The translations under genes were made by a program, and so were the position numbers. The notes under the pieces were generated by a model. That model was not told where the DNA came from and ran no database searches. It saw only the letters and a list, made by a program, of their open reading frames with translations. This document shows positions 16,524-25,176 of a stretch of 64,000 nt of DNA, piece after piece. Within the stretch, counting starts at the first letter, position 1; each line of letters begins with the position of its first letter. Source of the DNA: an uncultured Bacilli bacterium (GTDB lineage: Bacteria > Bacillota_I > Bacilli_A > RF39 > UBA660); contig CAJUTW010000001.1 in the NCBI GenBank assembly GCA_910589335.1, positions 8,910 through 72,909 on the forward strand, written 5' to 3'.

Positions 16524-16979
16524 TTAATTAATTATATAAATTGTAAGAGATAAAATACTGGCGAATAAAGATAGTAAAATATAAGGAATTAGAAGTTTAC
16601 TTTGTTTACTTTGAATTAAAGCTGTTTCTTCATATAAAAATAAAGTTGATATAAAAGTTCCTAATGATGAGATAAATCCTAAAAATGGATTTTTTAACAT
16701 AAAAAATAAAATTGGAAATGATTGATTAAATATATAGTTTATTAATAAAGTTATTTTGTAACTTATTTTTATATCTTTAAATTTAAAAGATATAAAAATA
16801 TTATAAATTGATATAGAAATAAGTATGTAAATAATTGTCCAGGATATACTATAAAATAATGGTGGTGGAGTAAAGAATGGTAAATTTATTTCATTAAAAT
16901 AGTTATAATTTATAGGTAAAATATTATTTAGAAACCATGGTGTTAAGCATAAAATATAAATAAAGATTTTTTTTAACAA
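16524..16979 (-). CDS. tspO: TspO/MBR family membrane protein
   Basis: 151 residues with five predicted membrane helices, the size and topology of TspO (tryptophan-rich sensory / translocator protein), which binds porphyrins and cholesterol-like molecules. The family segment before the second helix is visible as PFFTPPPLFYSISWTIIYILI. Later family aromatic residues are partly lost (the protein has only two Trp), so ligand binding may differ. The start appears to be TTG at 16977-16979: GAGGAG lies eight bases upstream, and the nearby ATG is out of frame. It is divergent from the rhomboid gene. Confidence 0.7.
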   Translation of the reverse strand: MLKKIFIYILCLTPWFLNNILPINYNYFNEINLPFFTPPPLFYSISWTIIYILISISIYNIFISFKFKDIKISYKITLLINYIFNQSFPILFFMLKNPFLGFISSLGTFISTLFLYEETALIQSKQSKLLIPYILLSLFASILSLTIYIIN

Positions 16980-17048
16980 ATAATCATCTCCTCTTTAAAT
17001 ATTTTATGTTTTATATTATAATAATATTAGTCTTTTAGGAGGAATTTT

Positions 17049-18203
17049 ATGGAAAGTGAATTATTGTTAGATAATAAAAATGTTATTACTATGAAATTGT
17101 TACATTACTTTATTACTGAGAAGAATTATAATCCTATTATTTTACAAGGTGTTGAAAATGAAATATGGCTTGAAAATTTAGAAGAGGATTGTAAAGTAGT
17201 TAGAATTGTATCTGGGTATATACATAATGATGAACAATTTAATTTTGATGTTTTTAAGACTAAAAGAATTTTAAAGAAGATAAAGAAAAAAACATTTACT
17301 TTTAGTGTAAATGTTATGAGTATCTTTTTAGATATGGGAGAGAATGTTACAAAAGAGATTAATGTTGATCCTAAGCTTATGTGTATTAATGTTCATAATG
17401 AAGAGGATATTGTAAAGAGTGATATTATTAAAAATAAGTTTCCGGATTTAGATAGTAAAATGGTTTATAATGAAAATGGTATGGAATTATTTGTGAAGAT
17501 TACAAATGATATAAATAAACATAATAAAGATGATGCTAGTAGATTAGAAGAAGTTTTTAAAAGTAAAGTTCCATATATAACTTATTTTTTAATTGCTTTT
17601 AATATATTTTTATTTATATTACCAATGGTAATAGGGCAATATGAGCATATTATTAGAATGTTTAGTATACATGGTCCTAGTATTAGATCAGGTCAATATT
17701 ATAGATTACTTACTGGTATTTTCTTACATGGAAGTCTTATGCATTTAATTTTTAATTGTTATGCATTATATGTAATAGGTACACAAATTGAGAATTTTTT
17801 AGGTAAATTTAAATATATAATTATTTATTTATTTTCTGGAATTATAGGAGCATTTTTCTCAATTATTTTTGGAGGTAATATTTTATCAATAGGTGCAAGT
17901 GGTGCGATATTTGGTCTTATGGGTGCTTTAGTTTATTTTGGTTATTTTTATAGAGTCTATTTAGGAAATGTTTTAAAGAGTCAAATTATTCCTTTAATAT
18001 TATTAAATCTTGCGATTGGTTTTTTAGGAGAGGGAATAGATAATGCTGCTCATATAGGTGGTTTAATTGGAGGATTATTTATAACAATGGCTTTAGGTGT
18101 AAAAGATAAGTCATCAAAGATAGAGAAAGTAAATGGATTTATTATTACAGTATTATTCTTCTCTTTTGTTGCTTATATGGGACTTATTTTAGCTGGTAAA
18201 TAA
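17049..18203 (+). CDS. Rhomboid-family intramembrane serine protease
   Basis: 384 residues. A soluble N-terminal region (about 1-170) precedes a rhomboid core of about seven helices. The catalytic Ser is in GASGAIFGL (about 285-293) and the catalytic His in AAHIGGLIGGL (about 335). The L1-loop region HGSLMHLIFN is also present, with His and Asn of the oxyanion region. It cleaves membrane proteins within the bilayer. GGAGG precedes the ATG. A weak promoter (TTTAAA 16994-16999, TATAAT 17017-17022, 17-base spacer) lies upstream. The window has a second, shorter rhomboid at 60251-60835. Confidence 0.9.
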   Translation: MESELLLDNKNVITMKLLHYFITEKNYNPIILQGVENEIWLENLEEDCKVVRIVSGYIHNDEQFNFDVFKTKRILKKIKKKTFTFSVNVMSIFLDMGENVTKEINVDPKLMCINVHNEEDIVKSDIIKNKFPDLDSKMVYNENGMELFVKITNDINKHNKDDASRLEEVFKSKVPYITYFLIAFNIFLFILPMVIGQYEHIIRMFSIHGPSIRSGQYYRLLTGIFLHGSLMHLIFNCYALYVIGTQIENFLGKFKYIIIYLFSGIIGAFFSIIFGGNILSIGASGAIFGLMGALVYFGYFYRVYLGNVLKSQIIPLILLNLAIGFLGEGIDNAAHIGGLIGGLFITMALGVKDKSSKIEKVNGFIITVLFFSFVAYMGLILAGK

Positions 18204-18271
18204 TTAGTTTTATTGTATTAAATATAGATTAATGGTAAAATTATGATATGATATTAGAGTGAGGTGATAAT

Positions 18272-18526
18272 ATGCCACAAGAAAAAACTAGTTTATTTGA
18301 TATTAGAGAAATTGATGCAGAACTTACAAGAGTTACTTTGAAAGAAGTATATGAAGCTTTAGAAGAAAGAGGTTATAATCCAACTAATCAAATTGTTGGT
18401 TACTTAATTAGTGGAGACCCTGGGTATATTTCAAGTTATAAAGATGCTAGAAATAAAATTCAAGAAATTGATCGTGCTAAGATAGTAGAAATTTTACTTG
18501 TAGAATTTCAAAATTATAATAAATGA
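18272..18526 (+). CDS. ireB: IreB family regulatory phosphoprotein (UPF0297)
   Basis: 84 residues matching the UPF0297/IreB family end to end: it begins [11 protein letters not shown] and contains [27 protein letters not shown], the hallmark segment. In enterococci IreB is phosphorylated by the Ser/Thr kinase IreK and adjusts cephalosporin tolerance; the role here is inferred from family. The gene ends in TGA overlapping the ATG of ruvX by four bases (ATGA), direct evidence that TGA is a stop in this genome. It is the first gene of the conserved Bacilli block that continues to yrrM. Confidence 0.93.
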   Translation: MPQEKTSLFDIREIDAELTRVTLKEVYEALEERGYNPTNQIVGYLISGDPGYISSYKDARNKIQEIDRAKIVEILLVEFQNYNK

Positions 18527-18933
18527 AATATTTAGGTTTAGATTTAGGAAGTAGAACTTTAGGTGTTGCAGTAAGTGATAAAACTGGATTAATTGCTAGT
18601 AATTATAAAGTTATACGTCATAATGAAGAGTATGATAGATTACTTAATGAAGTTTTGTTATTAGTTAAAGAATTAGAAATAGAAGCAATTGTATTAGGAT
18701 TTCCTAAAAATATGAATAATACAATAGGCCCTAAGGGAGAATTAAGCTTAAATTTTAAAGAAGAATTAGAAAAAATAGTTAATATACCTGTTTTTTTGCA
18801 AGATGAAAGACTTTCTACTAAAAGTGCAACTGATATGTTGATACAGGGAAATGTTTCTAGAAAAGCAAGAAAAAAAGTGGTGGATAGTGTTGCTGCTACA
18901 ATAATATTACAAACATATTTAGATAGGAGTTAG
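18523..18933 (+). CDS. ruvX: Putative pre-16S rRNA nuclease / Holliday junction resolvase YqgF
   Basis: 136 residues, RNase H fold. Begins [19 protein letters not shown] (the first acidic strand), has [15 protein letters not shown] in the middle, [13 protein letters not shown] with the conserved DERLST motif, and ends with [13 protein letters not shown] supplying the last Asp. YqgF trims the 5' end of 16S rRNA precursors; older annotations call it a resolvase. Translation is coupled to ireB through the ATGA overlap, and yrzB follows six bases downstream. Confidence 0.95.
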   Translation: MKYLGLDLGSRTLGVAVSDKTGLIASNYKVIRHNEEYDRLLNEVLLLVKELEIEAIVLGFPKNMNNTIGPKGELSLNFKEELEKIVNIPVFLQDERLSTKSATDMLIQGNVSRKARKKVVDSVAATIILQTYLDRS

Positions 18934-18938
18934 AAAAT

Positions 18939-19241
18939 ATGAAAAAAAATACGTTTACAATGTTAGATGAAAATGGAAATGAAGTAGTATATGATGTATT
19001 ATTTACATTTGAAAGTGATGAGACAAATAAAAATTATATTGTTTATACAGATAATAAAAAAGATGAAACTGGTAATGTAGAAGTTTATGCATCTATTTAT
19101 GATCCAAATGATCCTAAGAGTAAATTAGAAGCAATTACTACTGAAAAGGAATGGAAAGTAATTGAAACAATTTTAGATACATTACAAGAAGAAGTTAGAA
19201 ACAAGATGGGTAAATCTGAGCAAGAAAATATTGAGCAATAG
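18939..19241 (+). CDS. yrzB: DUF1292 protein YrzB
   Basis: 100 residues, acidic. Starts MKKNTFTMLDENGNEVVYDVLFTF and continues with NYIVYTDNKKDETGNVEVYAS and LEAITTEKEWKVIETIL, the conserved DUF1292 pattern of the gene found next to yqgF in Bacilli. Molecular function is unknown. Its position between ruvX and mltG is the usual one and supports the name. Confidence 0.92.
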   Translation: MKKNTFTMLDENGNEVVYDVLFTFESDETNKNYIVYTDNKKDETGNVEVYASIYDPNDPKSKLEAITTEKEWKVIETILDTLQEEVRNKMGKSEQENIEQ

Positions 19242-19265
19242 CTCTTTATTTTTTCTGGAGGTTAT

Positions 19266-20333
19266 ATGGTAGTAAAATTAAAAAGACCAAAGCCACTTTT
19301 AATTATTATAATATTTCTTATAACTTTGTTTTTAATTATTGGAGTTTTTGGATATTTATGTAGCTCAACTAATTATAAAAGTAAAGATAAAATAGAAATA
19401 GAAATTACTAGTGGGACAAGTACTTCTGAAATTGCAAATATTTTAAAAGATAAGAAGTTAATTAAAAGTGAATTATTATTTAAAGCTTATGTTAAAATTT
19501 ATAATGTTAAATTAAAGGCAGCAACTTATATTTTTAGTAAAAGTATGAATTTAAAAGAAATAGTTAATGAATTAGAAAAGGGAAGTAATTATAATCCTAA
19601 TTTAATAAAATTAACTTTTAAAGAAGGAGAAAGAGTAACTGATTATGCAAAAGTCATTTCTGTAAAAACTAATAATAGTTATGAAAGTGTAATTGCTACT
19701 TTTAAAGATTATAATTATATAAATAGTTTAATTTCTAAATATTGGTTTTTATCTAGTGCTATTTTAGATCCTAATATTTATTATCCTTTAGAAGGTTATT
19801 TAGCTCCTGATACATATTATTTTGATAATAAAGATGTAAGTGTTACTGAAATTATTGAAACTATGTTAAATGAAATGAATAAGAAGCTTGAAAAATATAA
19901 AAGTAGTTTAGGAGATAAAGTTCATGAAAGATTAACGATGGCATCTATTGTAGAGTTAGAAGGAACTAATATTACTAATCGTAAAATGATTGTTGGAGTC
20001 TTTAATAATAGAATTAACAAAGGAATGAATCTTGGTAGTGATGTTACGACTTATTATGGTTTACAAGCTGCAATGACAAGTGATTTAACAACTGAGGAGT
20101 TTGCTAGTATTAATTCATATAATACGAGAGCTGTTGGAATGGTTGGAAAGATGCCTATAGGGCCTATATGTAATCCTAGTGATTCAAGTATAGAGGCTAG
20201 TATTAGTCCTACTTTAAATGATTATTTATTCTTTGTTGCAGATAAACATGGTAATATATTTTATACAAAAACTAATCAAGAACATGATCAAAAAGTAGCA
20301 GAGATTAAAGCAAAAGGTGATTGGATTTGGTAG
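19266..20333 (+). CDS. mltG: Endolytic murein transglycosylase MltG
   Basis: 355 residues. One membrane helix near the N-terminus (about 13-35), a LysM-like domain (about 40-130, IEITSGTSTSEIANILKDKKLI) and the YceG catalytic domain with LTMASIVELEGTN (about 221-233), which carries the catalytic Glu, then VFNNRINKGMNLGSDVTTYYGL. MltG cuts nascent glycan strands and is thought to set their length. It ends DYLFFVADKHGNIFYTKTNQEH, typical of the family. Its presence shows that this organism makes peptidoglycan. Confidence 0.93.
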   Translation: MVVKLKRPKPLLIIIIFLITLFLIIGVFGYLCSSTNYKSKDKIEIEITSGTSTSEIANILKDKKLIKSELLFKAYVKIYNVKLKAATYIFSKSMNLKEIVNELEKGSNYNPNLIKLTFKEGERVTDYAKVISVKTNNSYESVIATFKDYNYINSLISKYWFLSSAILDPNIYYPLEGYLAPDTYYFDNKDVSVTEIIETMLNEMNKKLEKYKSSLGDKVHERLTMASIVELEGTNITNRKMIVGVFNNRINKGMNLGSDVTTYYGLQAAMTSDLTTEEFASINSYNTRAVGMVGKMPIGPICNPSDSSIEASISPTLNDYLFFVADKHGNIFYTKTNQEHDQKVAEIKAKGDWIW

Positions 20334-20357
20334 TTATTATAAAGGAATGAAGAGAAG

Positions 20358-20948
20358 ATGAATGAAAATATTATTAGACAAATAAAAAATTATGCAGATA
20401 AAGAAAATGTTCCGATTATGACTGATGATGGAATTAATTATTTAATTAATTATATAAAAGAAAATGCTGTTAAAAATATTTTAGAAATTGGTACTGCTAT
20501 TGGGTATTCAGCTATTATGATGTGTAGTGTTAGTGATGATATATTTGTAACTACTATTGAAAGAGATGAAAAAAGGTATTTAGAAGCTTTAAAAAATATA
20601 AAGTTATTAGGTTTAGAGAATAGAATTAGATTAATTTATAAAGATGCTTTAGAGGTAGTAATTGATGAAAAATATGATTTAATTTTTATAGATGCTGCTA
20701 AAGCTCAAAACATTAAGTTTTTTGAAAAATTTGAAAATAATTTAAATAATAATGGTACAATTATTACAGATAATATGAATTTTCATGGTTTAGTTTTAAA
20801 AAATGATAAAGAAATTACTAGTAGAAATTTACGACAATTAGTAAGAAAAGTTAAAAACTATAAGACGTTTTTAGAAGAAAATGACAAATATACTACAGAA
20901 TTTCTTGATATAGGTGATGGAGTTGCTGTTAGTAAAAGAAAAATATAG
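20358..20948 (+). CDS. yrrM: SAM-dependent O-methyltransferase, YrrM/TrmR type
   Basis: 196 residues of the class I O-methyltransferase-3 family. Motif I is ILEIGTAIGYSAIMM (about 36-50), then TTIERDEKRYLEA, YDLIFIDAAKAQNIKFFE with the metal-binding Asp, and ITDNMNFHG with the Asn/Asp pair. In Bacillus subtilis the equivalent (TrmR) methylates 5-hydroxyuridine at the tRNA wobble position, which fits the U32 genes (yrrN/yrrO, tRNA hydroxylation) found 1.8 kb downstream. Two unrelated wall genes have been inserted between them here. Confidence 0.9.
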   Translation: MNENIIRQIKNYADKENVPIMTDDGINYLINYIKENAVKNILEIGTAIGYSAIMMCSVSDDIFVTTIERDEKRYLEALKNIKLLGLENRIRLIYKDALEVVIDEKYDLIFIDAAKAQNIKFFEKFENNLNNNGTIITDNMNFHGLVLKNDKEITSRNLRQLVRKVKNYKTFLEENDKYTTEFLDIGDGVAVSKRKI

Positions 20949-20979
20949 AATAATATTTTCTATATAAGAGGGTGATTTA

Positions 20980-21849
20980 ATGTCTTTAATTCAGATTTTA
21001 GATTGTAGTGAAGCACTTGGTACTTGTTGTAGTGATTATGGATTAGTTACAGTGTTAGATTCATGTCGAAAAATACTTAATTTAATACAATTAGTTGCAC
21101 CTATAATCTTAATTGTTTGGAGTTGTGTTGGATTAATAAGTTTAATAATTAATCCAGAAGAAAAAAAGTTAAAAAAGTCTTTAATAAATAAGTATTTAGC
21201 TGCGGTTTTATGTTTTTTTATTCCAGTTATTATTGATGCTATGTTAGGTTTAATGCCTGAAACTTTTAGTGTTTCGGCTTGTTGGAAACAAGCGCAAGTT
21301 TCTGCTGAAATTGTTAGAAGTTTAAGAAATGAATATATAAGTGAAAAAGATAAAACTCAATCTCCTATTTTACTTAATCCTGATGAATATGAACCAGGAG
21401 ATGAGAGAGAAGAACCTGTTGTTGGAAGTTCTAATTCGGTTAATGGTGGTTCTGGAGCGGGAAGTAAAAAAGGAAAAGAGATAGTAAAATACGCTAGAAG
21501 TTTTGTTGGACAAAGATATGTTTGGGGAGGATTTTGGAATGGTGAGTTGCCATATACTGGAACAGATTGTAGTGGGTTTGTACAAGGTGTTTTTGCTCAT
21601 CATGGTATAAGTTTAGGAAGAGATACTACTTCACAATGGGCAGATAAAAGTAAATTTACTATTGTTGAGGGTGAAATTAAAGCAGGAGATTTAGTTATGT
21701 ATAGTGAGCATGTTGGTATTTTAACAGGTAATGGTAATGAAATAATTCATGCTAAAGGAACAAATTATGGAATAGTTATTGATTCTGATTATAAAACGTG
21801 TTCTTCTAAAGCTATATTTGGAATTATGAGAATAAATGGAGTAAATTAG
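20980..21849 (+). CDS. VirB2/TrbC-like membrane domain fused to NlpC/P60 endopeptidase
   Basis: 289 residues. The N-terminal part (about 1-95) has two membrane helices joined by a short charged loop (NPEEKKLKKSLINKYL) and the motif CFFIPVIID; it closely resembles the proteins at 41838-42176 and 42250-42777, which sit in the type IV secretion locus. A Gly/Ser/Glu-rich linker (about 120-165) leads to an NlpC/P60 peptidase domain: RYVWGG, TDCSGFVQGVF with the catalytic Cys, EHVGIL with the His, and IIHAKG. This would hydrolyse peptide crosslinks outside the cell. I infer a wall-opening enzyme tethered by a secretion-channel-type domain. It interrupts the usual yrrM-yrrN order. Confidence 0.85.
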   Translation: MSLIQILDCSEALGTCCSDYGLVTVLDSCRKILNLIQLVAPIILIVWSCVGLISLIINPEEKKLKKSLINKYLAAVLCFFIPVIIDAMLGLMPETFSVSACWKQAQVSAEIVRSLRNEYISEKDKTQSPILLNPDEYEPGDEREEPVVGSSNSVNGGSGAGSKKGKEIVKYARSFVGQRYVWGGFWNGELPYTGTDCSGFVQGVFAHHGISLGRDTTSQWADKSKFTIVEGEIKAGDLVMYSEHVGILTGNGNEIIHAKGTNYGIVIDSDYKTCSSKAIFGIMRINGVN

Positions 21850-21857
21850 GAGGCTAT

Positions 21858-22643
21858 ATGTTTGATGTTGATGTAAGAAAAAAAAGTAATTTCAATCAAA
21901 ATTCAACAAAGAAAAAGCATAGTCATTTTGATAAAAAAACAAAAACTATATTTGCTGTTTGTCTATCAATATTTCTTATAGTCTTTTTAGTTTTTTATGT
22001 TTTTAATAAAAATAAAGAAGAAGATTATAAAGATATAAAAGAAAATAAAAAAGAGTTTTTAGTTTATACTAAGTATAAAAAAACAAATACTAATTATAAA
22101 ATCTTTGTACCTTATGTAAATATTCAAAGTGATATTATTAAACAAGTTAATAAAGATATTGATTTATTTACAGAGGAATTTATAAGTGCAAAAAAGTGTT
22201 CTATAATTTATGAGTATAGTATTAGTGGAATAATCTTATCTGTAGTTGTAAAAGTAATAGATTATACTACGCAATATGCTCCAGATGTTTATTTTAGAAG
22301 TTATAATATTAATTTATCTACACTTGAAGTTATTTCTGATGAGGCATTATTAGGTTTTTTTGGAACAGATTATAATAATGTTGAAGTTTTAATTTCAGAA
22401 CAATTTAAATTATATCATCAAGAAATTGTTGAAGAAGGATATTATCATCAAGATGAATGTAATTATAATTGTTTTTTAAATTATCGTGGAATTGATGATT
22501 ATATGGATAATGTTGTTTTTTATGTTAAAAATGGAGACTTGGTTGCTTATAAATCGTTTGTGTTCTTTTCTATTTTTGGTGAAGAAGAATATTTTGAAGA
22601 TGAAGATTACGAATTTTTAATAGTAAAAACTGATAAAAATTAA
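21858..22643 (+). CDS. Membrane-anchored DUF4163/DUF3298-like protein
   Basis: 261 residues. A basic cytosolic N-terminus (KKKHSHFDKKTK), one membrane helix (about 31-50), then an external domain whose strand pattern (KIFVPYVNIQSDIIKQVNKDI ... SISGIILSVVVKVIDYTTQYAPDVYFRSYNINLSTLEVIS ... LYHQEI) matches the DUF4163/DUF3298 fold of RsiV and PdaC proteins. Those domains bind lysozyme or accompany wall deacetylases; here there is no catalytic domain. Eight bases separate it from the NlpC/P60 fusion, so the two form a wall-related pair. A terminator follows. Confidence 0.6.
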   Translation: MFDVDVRKKSNFNQNSTKKKHSHFDKKTKTIFAVCLSIFLIVFLVFYVFNKNKEEDYKDIKENKKEFLVYTKYKKTNTNYKIFVPYVNIQSDIIKQVNKDIDLFTEEFISAKKCSIIYEYSISGIILSVVVKVIDYTTQYAPDVYFRSYNINLSTLEVISDEALLGFFGTDYNNVEVLISEQFKLYHQEIVEEGYYHQDECNYNCFLNYRGIDDYMDNVVFYVKNGDLVAYKSFVFFSIFGEEEYFEDEDYEFLIVKTDKN

Positions 22644-22651
22644 ATTTTTGG

Positions 22652-22686
22652 AAGAAAGTTTAAATGCAATTACTTTCTTTTTTTTT
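22652..22686 (+). terminator. Intrinsic terminator
   Basis: AAGAAAGT (22652-22659) pairs with ACTTTCTT (22672-22679), followed by Ts to 22686. It ends the inserted wall-gene pair; a TATACT-like -10 (22697-22702) for yrrN follows. Confidence 0.7.
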
Positions 22687-22718
22687 CGTTATATTGTATA
22701 CTATGTTGGAGGTGGACT

Positions 22719-23588
22719 ATGAAGCTTTTAATTGAACCTAGTAATAAAAATAAATTATATTTAGATATTGTTGATGGTGTTATTTTACCTCTTGATGATT
22801 TAGCAGTTGAGAGTAATATTTATTTTACTTTAGAAGAAATAGAAAAAATATCGAAAAATTATAATGATGTTGAAATCTTTGTAAAAATTAATAAAAATTT
22901 AATGAATAATGATATAGATAAAGTAAGAGATATTTTAATTAAATTAGATAAGCTTAAAATTAAGGGAATATTTTTTTATGATTTAGCTATTTTACAACTA
23001 AAAAAAGAATTAAATTTAGATGTTGATTTAGTTTGGAATCAAACTCATATGGTTAATAATTATAAAACGTGTAATTATTATTTTGAAAAAGGTGTTAAAT
23101 ACGCACTTCTTGGAAAAGAAATAACATTAGATGAGATAAAAGAAATATTAGAAAAAAGTAAAATTATTAGTATGGTAGAAGTTGTTAGTAGACCAAGTGT
23201 TGCTTTTTCAAAAAGAAAATTAGTTAGTAACTATTTAAAGAATGAAGGAAGAGCTTTAGAAAATAAACTTACAATAAAAGAAAAAATAACAGATACTTTT
23301 TATGATGTTGTTGAAGATAAGAATGGAACTAGTTTTTATTTAAATAGGATTATGAATGGAACTAGTATTATTAAAGAGTTATTTGATAATGAGTGTAGTT
23401 ATATTATTTTTAGAGAGTATGGTTTGGAAGATAATTTTTTTCAGTTAATCATTGATACTAAGAAATATATTTTGAATGGTTGTCTTGAAAATGATTATAA
23501 TGATTATGTTGATAAATATAAAATATTGGGTGATGATACTAATTTCTTTTTTAAGAAGACTATTTATAGGGTGAAGAAAAATGGATAA
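22719..23588 (+). CDS. yrrN: U32-type tRNA hydroxylation protein, YrrN/TrhP1-like
   Basis: 289 residues of the smaller U32-peptidase-like protein that pairs with YrrO. TIM-barrel-like strands are visible (VDGVILPLDDLAV, VEIFVKINKNLMNND, IKGIFFYDLAIL, DLVWNQTHMVNNY, VKYALLGKEITLDEI), and a C-terminal extension NGTSFYLNRIMNGTSII. Family knowledge: with YrrO it hydroxylates U34 of tRNAs, after which TrmR (yrrM, upstream) methylates it. It overlaps yrrO by eight bases, so translation is coupled. Confidence 0.8.
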   Translation: MKLLIEPSNKNKLYLDIVDGVILPLDDLAVESNIYFTLEEIEKISKNYNDVEIFVKINKNLMNNDIDKVRDILIKLDKLKIKGIFFYDLAILQLKKELNLDVDLVWNQTHMVNNYKTCNYYFEKGVKYALLGKEITLDEIKEILEKSKIISMVEVVSRPSVAFSKRKLVSNYLKNEGRALENKLTIKEKITDTFYDVVEDKNGTSFYLNRIMNGTSIIKELFDNECSYIIFREYGLEDNFFQLIIDTKKYILNGCLENDYNDYVDKYKILGDDTNFFFKKTIYRVKKNG

Positions 23589-24786
23589 AATAGAATTATT
23601 ATCTCCTGCTGGAGATTTGGAAAGACTTAAAGTAACTCTTTTATATGGGGCTGATGCTGTATATATTGGTGGTGAAAAATATAGTTTAAGGGCTAATGCT
23701 ACTAATTTTTCTTTAGAAGATATTAGAGAAGGGTGTCAATTTGCTCATAAACTTTCGAAAAAGGTTTATCTTACTTTAAATATTGTTTTTCATAATGAAG
23801 ATATGGAAGAGGTAGAGAAATATATTAATGATGTAGTTCTTTGTGGAATTGATGCTTTTATAGTTAGTGACCCTTTTTTAATTTCTTATATTAAAAGTAA
23901 TTATCAAGTAGAAGTTCATTTATCTACACAAAATTCAACTAGTAATTATGAGGCTGTTTCATTTTTTAAAAATGAGGGTATTGATAGGGTTGTTTTAGCT
24001 CGAGAATTATCTTTATTAGAAATTAAAGAAATTATTGATAAAACTTTAATTGATGTTGAAGTTTTTATACATGGAGCAATGTGTACTTGTTTTAGTGGAA
24101 GGTGTGCTTTATCAAATTATGTTACGAATCGTGATGCTAATAGAGGTGGTTGTGCTCAAATTTGTAGATTTGCTTTTTCTAATGATGGGTATAATGATTT
24201 TACTTTTGCTACAAAAGATAATAATTTAGCGGATTATATTGGGGATTTAATTGATATTGGTGTTGCAAGTTTAAAAGTTGAGGGAAGAATGCGATCTTTA
24301 TATTATTTAGCAACAGTTATAGGAACGTACCGAGAAATAATAGATAATTATTATAATAATAGTTTAACAGAAGAAAAAATGTCTATATTTAAGAAGAGAC
24401 TTGATAGAGTTGCTAATAGGGAGACATCTTCACATTATCTTTTAAAAGAAGCTGATTATACTGATCAATATTATACTGGAAGAAGTGAAGTTTCTAATCA
24501 AGATTATTTAGGACAAGTAATTAGTTATAATAAAGATAAAAAATTACTGAAATTTTATGAGAGAAATTATTTTGAAGTAGGTGATACTATAGAATTATTT
24601 ACATCTAGTGGTGAGCATTTTGAATTTAAAGTAGAAAAGTTATATGATGAAGATATGAATTTAATTGAAGTTGCAAGACATCCAGATAATATATATTATT
24701 TAGAAGTAGATTGTGATTTTTCAATTGAAGAATATGCGATGTTAAAAATTGTTAGGAGATTAAAAGATGAAAAAGAATTTTTATAA
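23581..24786 (+). CDS. yrrO: Peptidase U32 family protein, YrrO/TrhP-type tRNA hydroxylation enzyme
   Basis: 401 residues. Begins IELLSPAGDLERLKVTLLYGADAVYIGG, the family opening, with VYLTLNIVFHNEDME and VEVFIHGAMCTCFSGRCALSNY, the Cys-rich signature (Cys-x-Cys ... Cys) followed by RGGCAQICRF; these cysteines are proposed to hold an iron-sulfur cluster. KDNNLADYIGDLIDIGVASLKVEGRMRS is the second hallmark. Known role: prephenate-dependent 5-hydroxylation of tRNA U34. Older annotation calls it a collagenase-like protease, for which there is little support. Confidence 0.92.
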   Translation: MDKIELLSPAGDLERLKVTLLYGADAVYIGGEKYSLRANATNFSLEDIREGCQFAHKLSKKVYLTLNIVFHNEDMEEVEKYINDVVLCGIDAFIVSDPFLISYIKSNYQVEVHLSTQNSTSNYEAVSFFKNEGIDRVVLARELSLLEIKEIIDKTLIDVEVFIHGAMCTCFSGRCALSNYVTNRDANRGGCAQICRFAFSNDGYNDFTFATKDNNLADYIGDLIDIGVASLKVEGRMRSLYYLATVIGTYREIIDNYYNNSLTEEKMSIFKKRLDRVANRETSSHYLLKEADYTDQYYTGRSEVSNQDYLGQVISYNKDKKLLKFYERNYFEVGDTIELFTSSGEHFEFKVEKLYDEDMNLIEVARHPDNIYYLEVDCDFSIEEYAMLKIVRRLKDEKEFL

Positions 24787-25165
24787 AGTACCTTTATATA
24801 AATCAAGTACAAATATTATGAGTTTAAAAAGAGCAGGAGAGATTGTTTGTTATTCTGGACGCTTTGGTGTTAGAGAAGTTGTGACTGATAAAAAAATTGC
24901 TATATTAAATATTTTAGAAATTAATAAAAAAACTACAAGTGAGTATGTTTCTAAAAGGAGTAGAATTTTAAAATATTTACATAGTAAAGCTTTAAACGAA
25001 GAAGGAGTTAAACTTTATATTAAAGAAGAAGATTTAAATAAAGCTAAGCCGATTACTGAAAAAGAATTTAATGAATATTTTGATAATTTTAATGATTTGG
25101 AAATTAATCAAATTCTTAAAAATATTTATGAGTATCAATTAAAAAATCAAAAAGTAAAAAAATAA
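24767..25165 (+). CDS. Conserved small protein of unknown function
   Basis: 132 residues, basic, no membrane segment. Starts MKKNFYKVPLYKSSTNIMSLKRAGEI and overlaps the end of yrrO by 20 bases, so it is cotranscribed. The first half is strand-rich (GEIVCYSGRFGVREVVTDKKIAILNIL), the second half helical and Lys/Glu-rich. I do not recognise a family. In Bacillus the gene here would be udk (uridine kinase); this protein lacks a P-loop, so it is not udk. Its coupling to yrrO could suggest a tRNA-related role, which is only inference. Confidence 0.55.
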   Translation: MKKNFYKVPLYKSSTNIMSLKRAGEIVCYSGRFGVREVVTDKKIAILNILEINKKTTSEYVSKRSRILKYLHSKALNEEGVKLYIKEEDLNKAKPITEKEFNEYFDNFNDLEINQILKNIYEYQLKNQKVKK

Positions 25166-25176
25166 TAGGAGTTATT

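Noticed and set aside
16894..17022. Riboswitch or leader RNA between tspO and the rhomboid gene
   Set aside because: Only plain AT-rich divergent promoter sequence is seen; no stable stems.
18523..18526. Possible TGA reassignment as in Mycoplasma
   Set aside because: TGA ends ireB here and ligD at 59008-59010 at natural family ends; Trp positions throughout use TGG.
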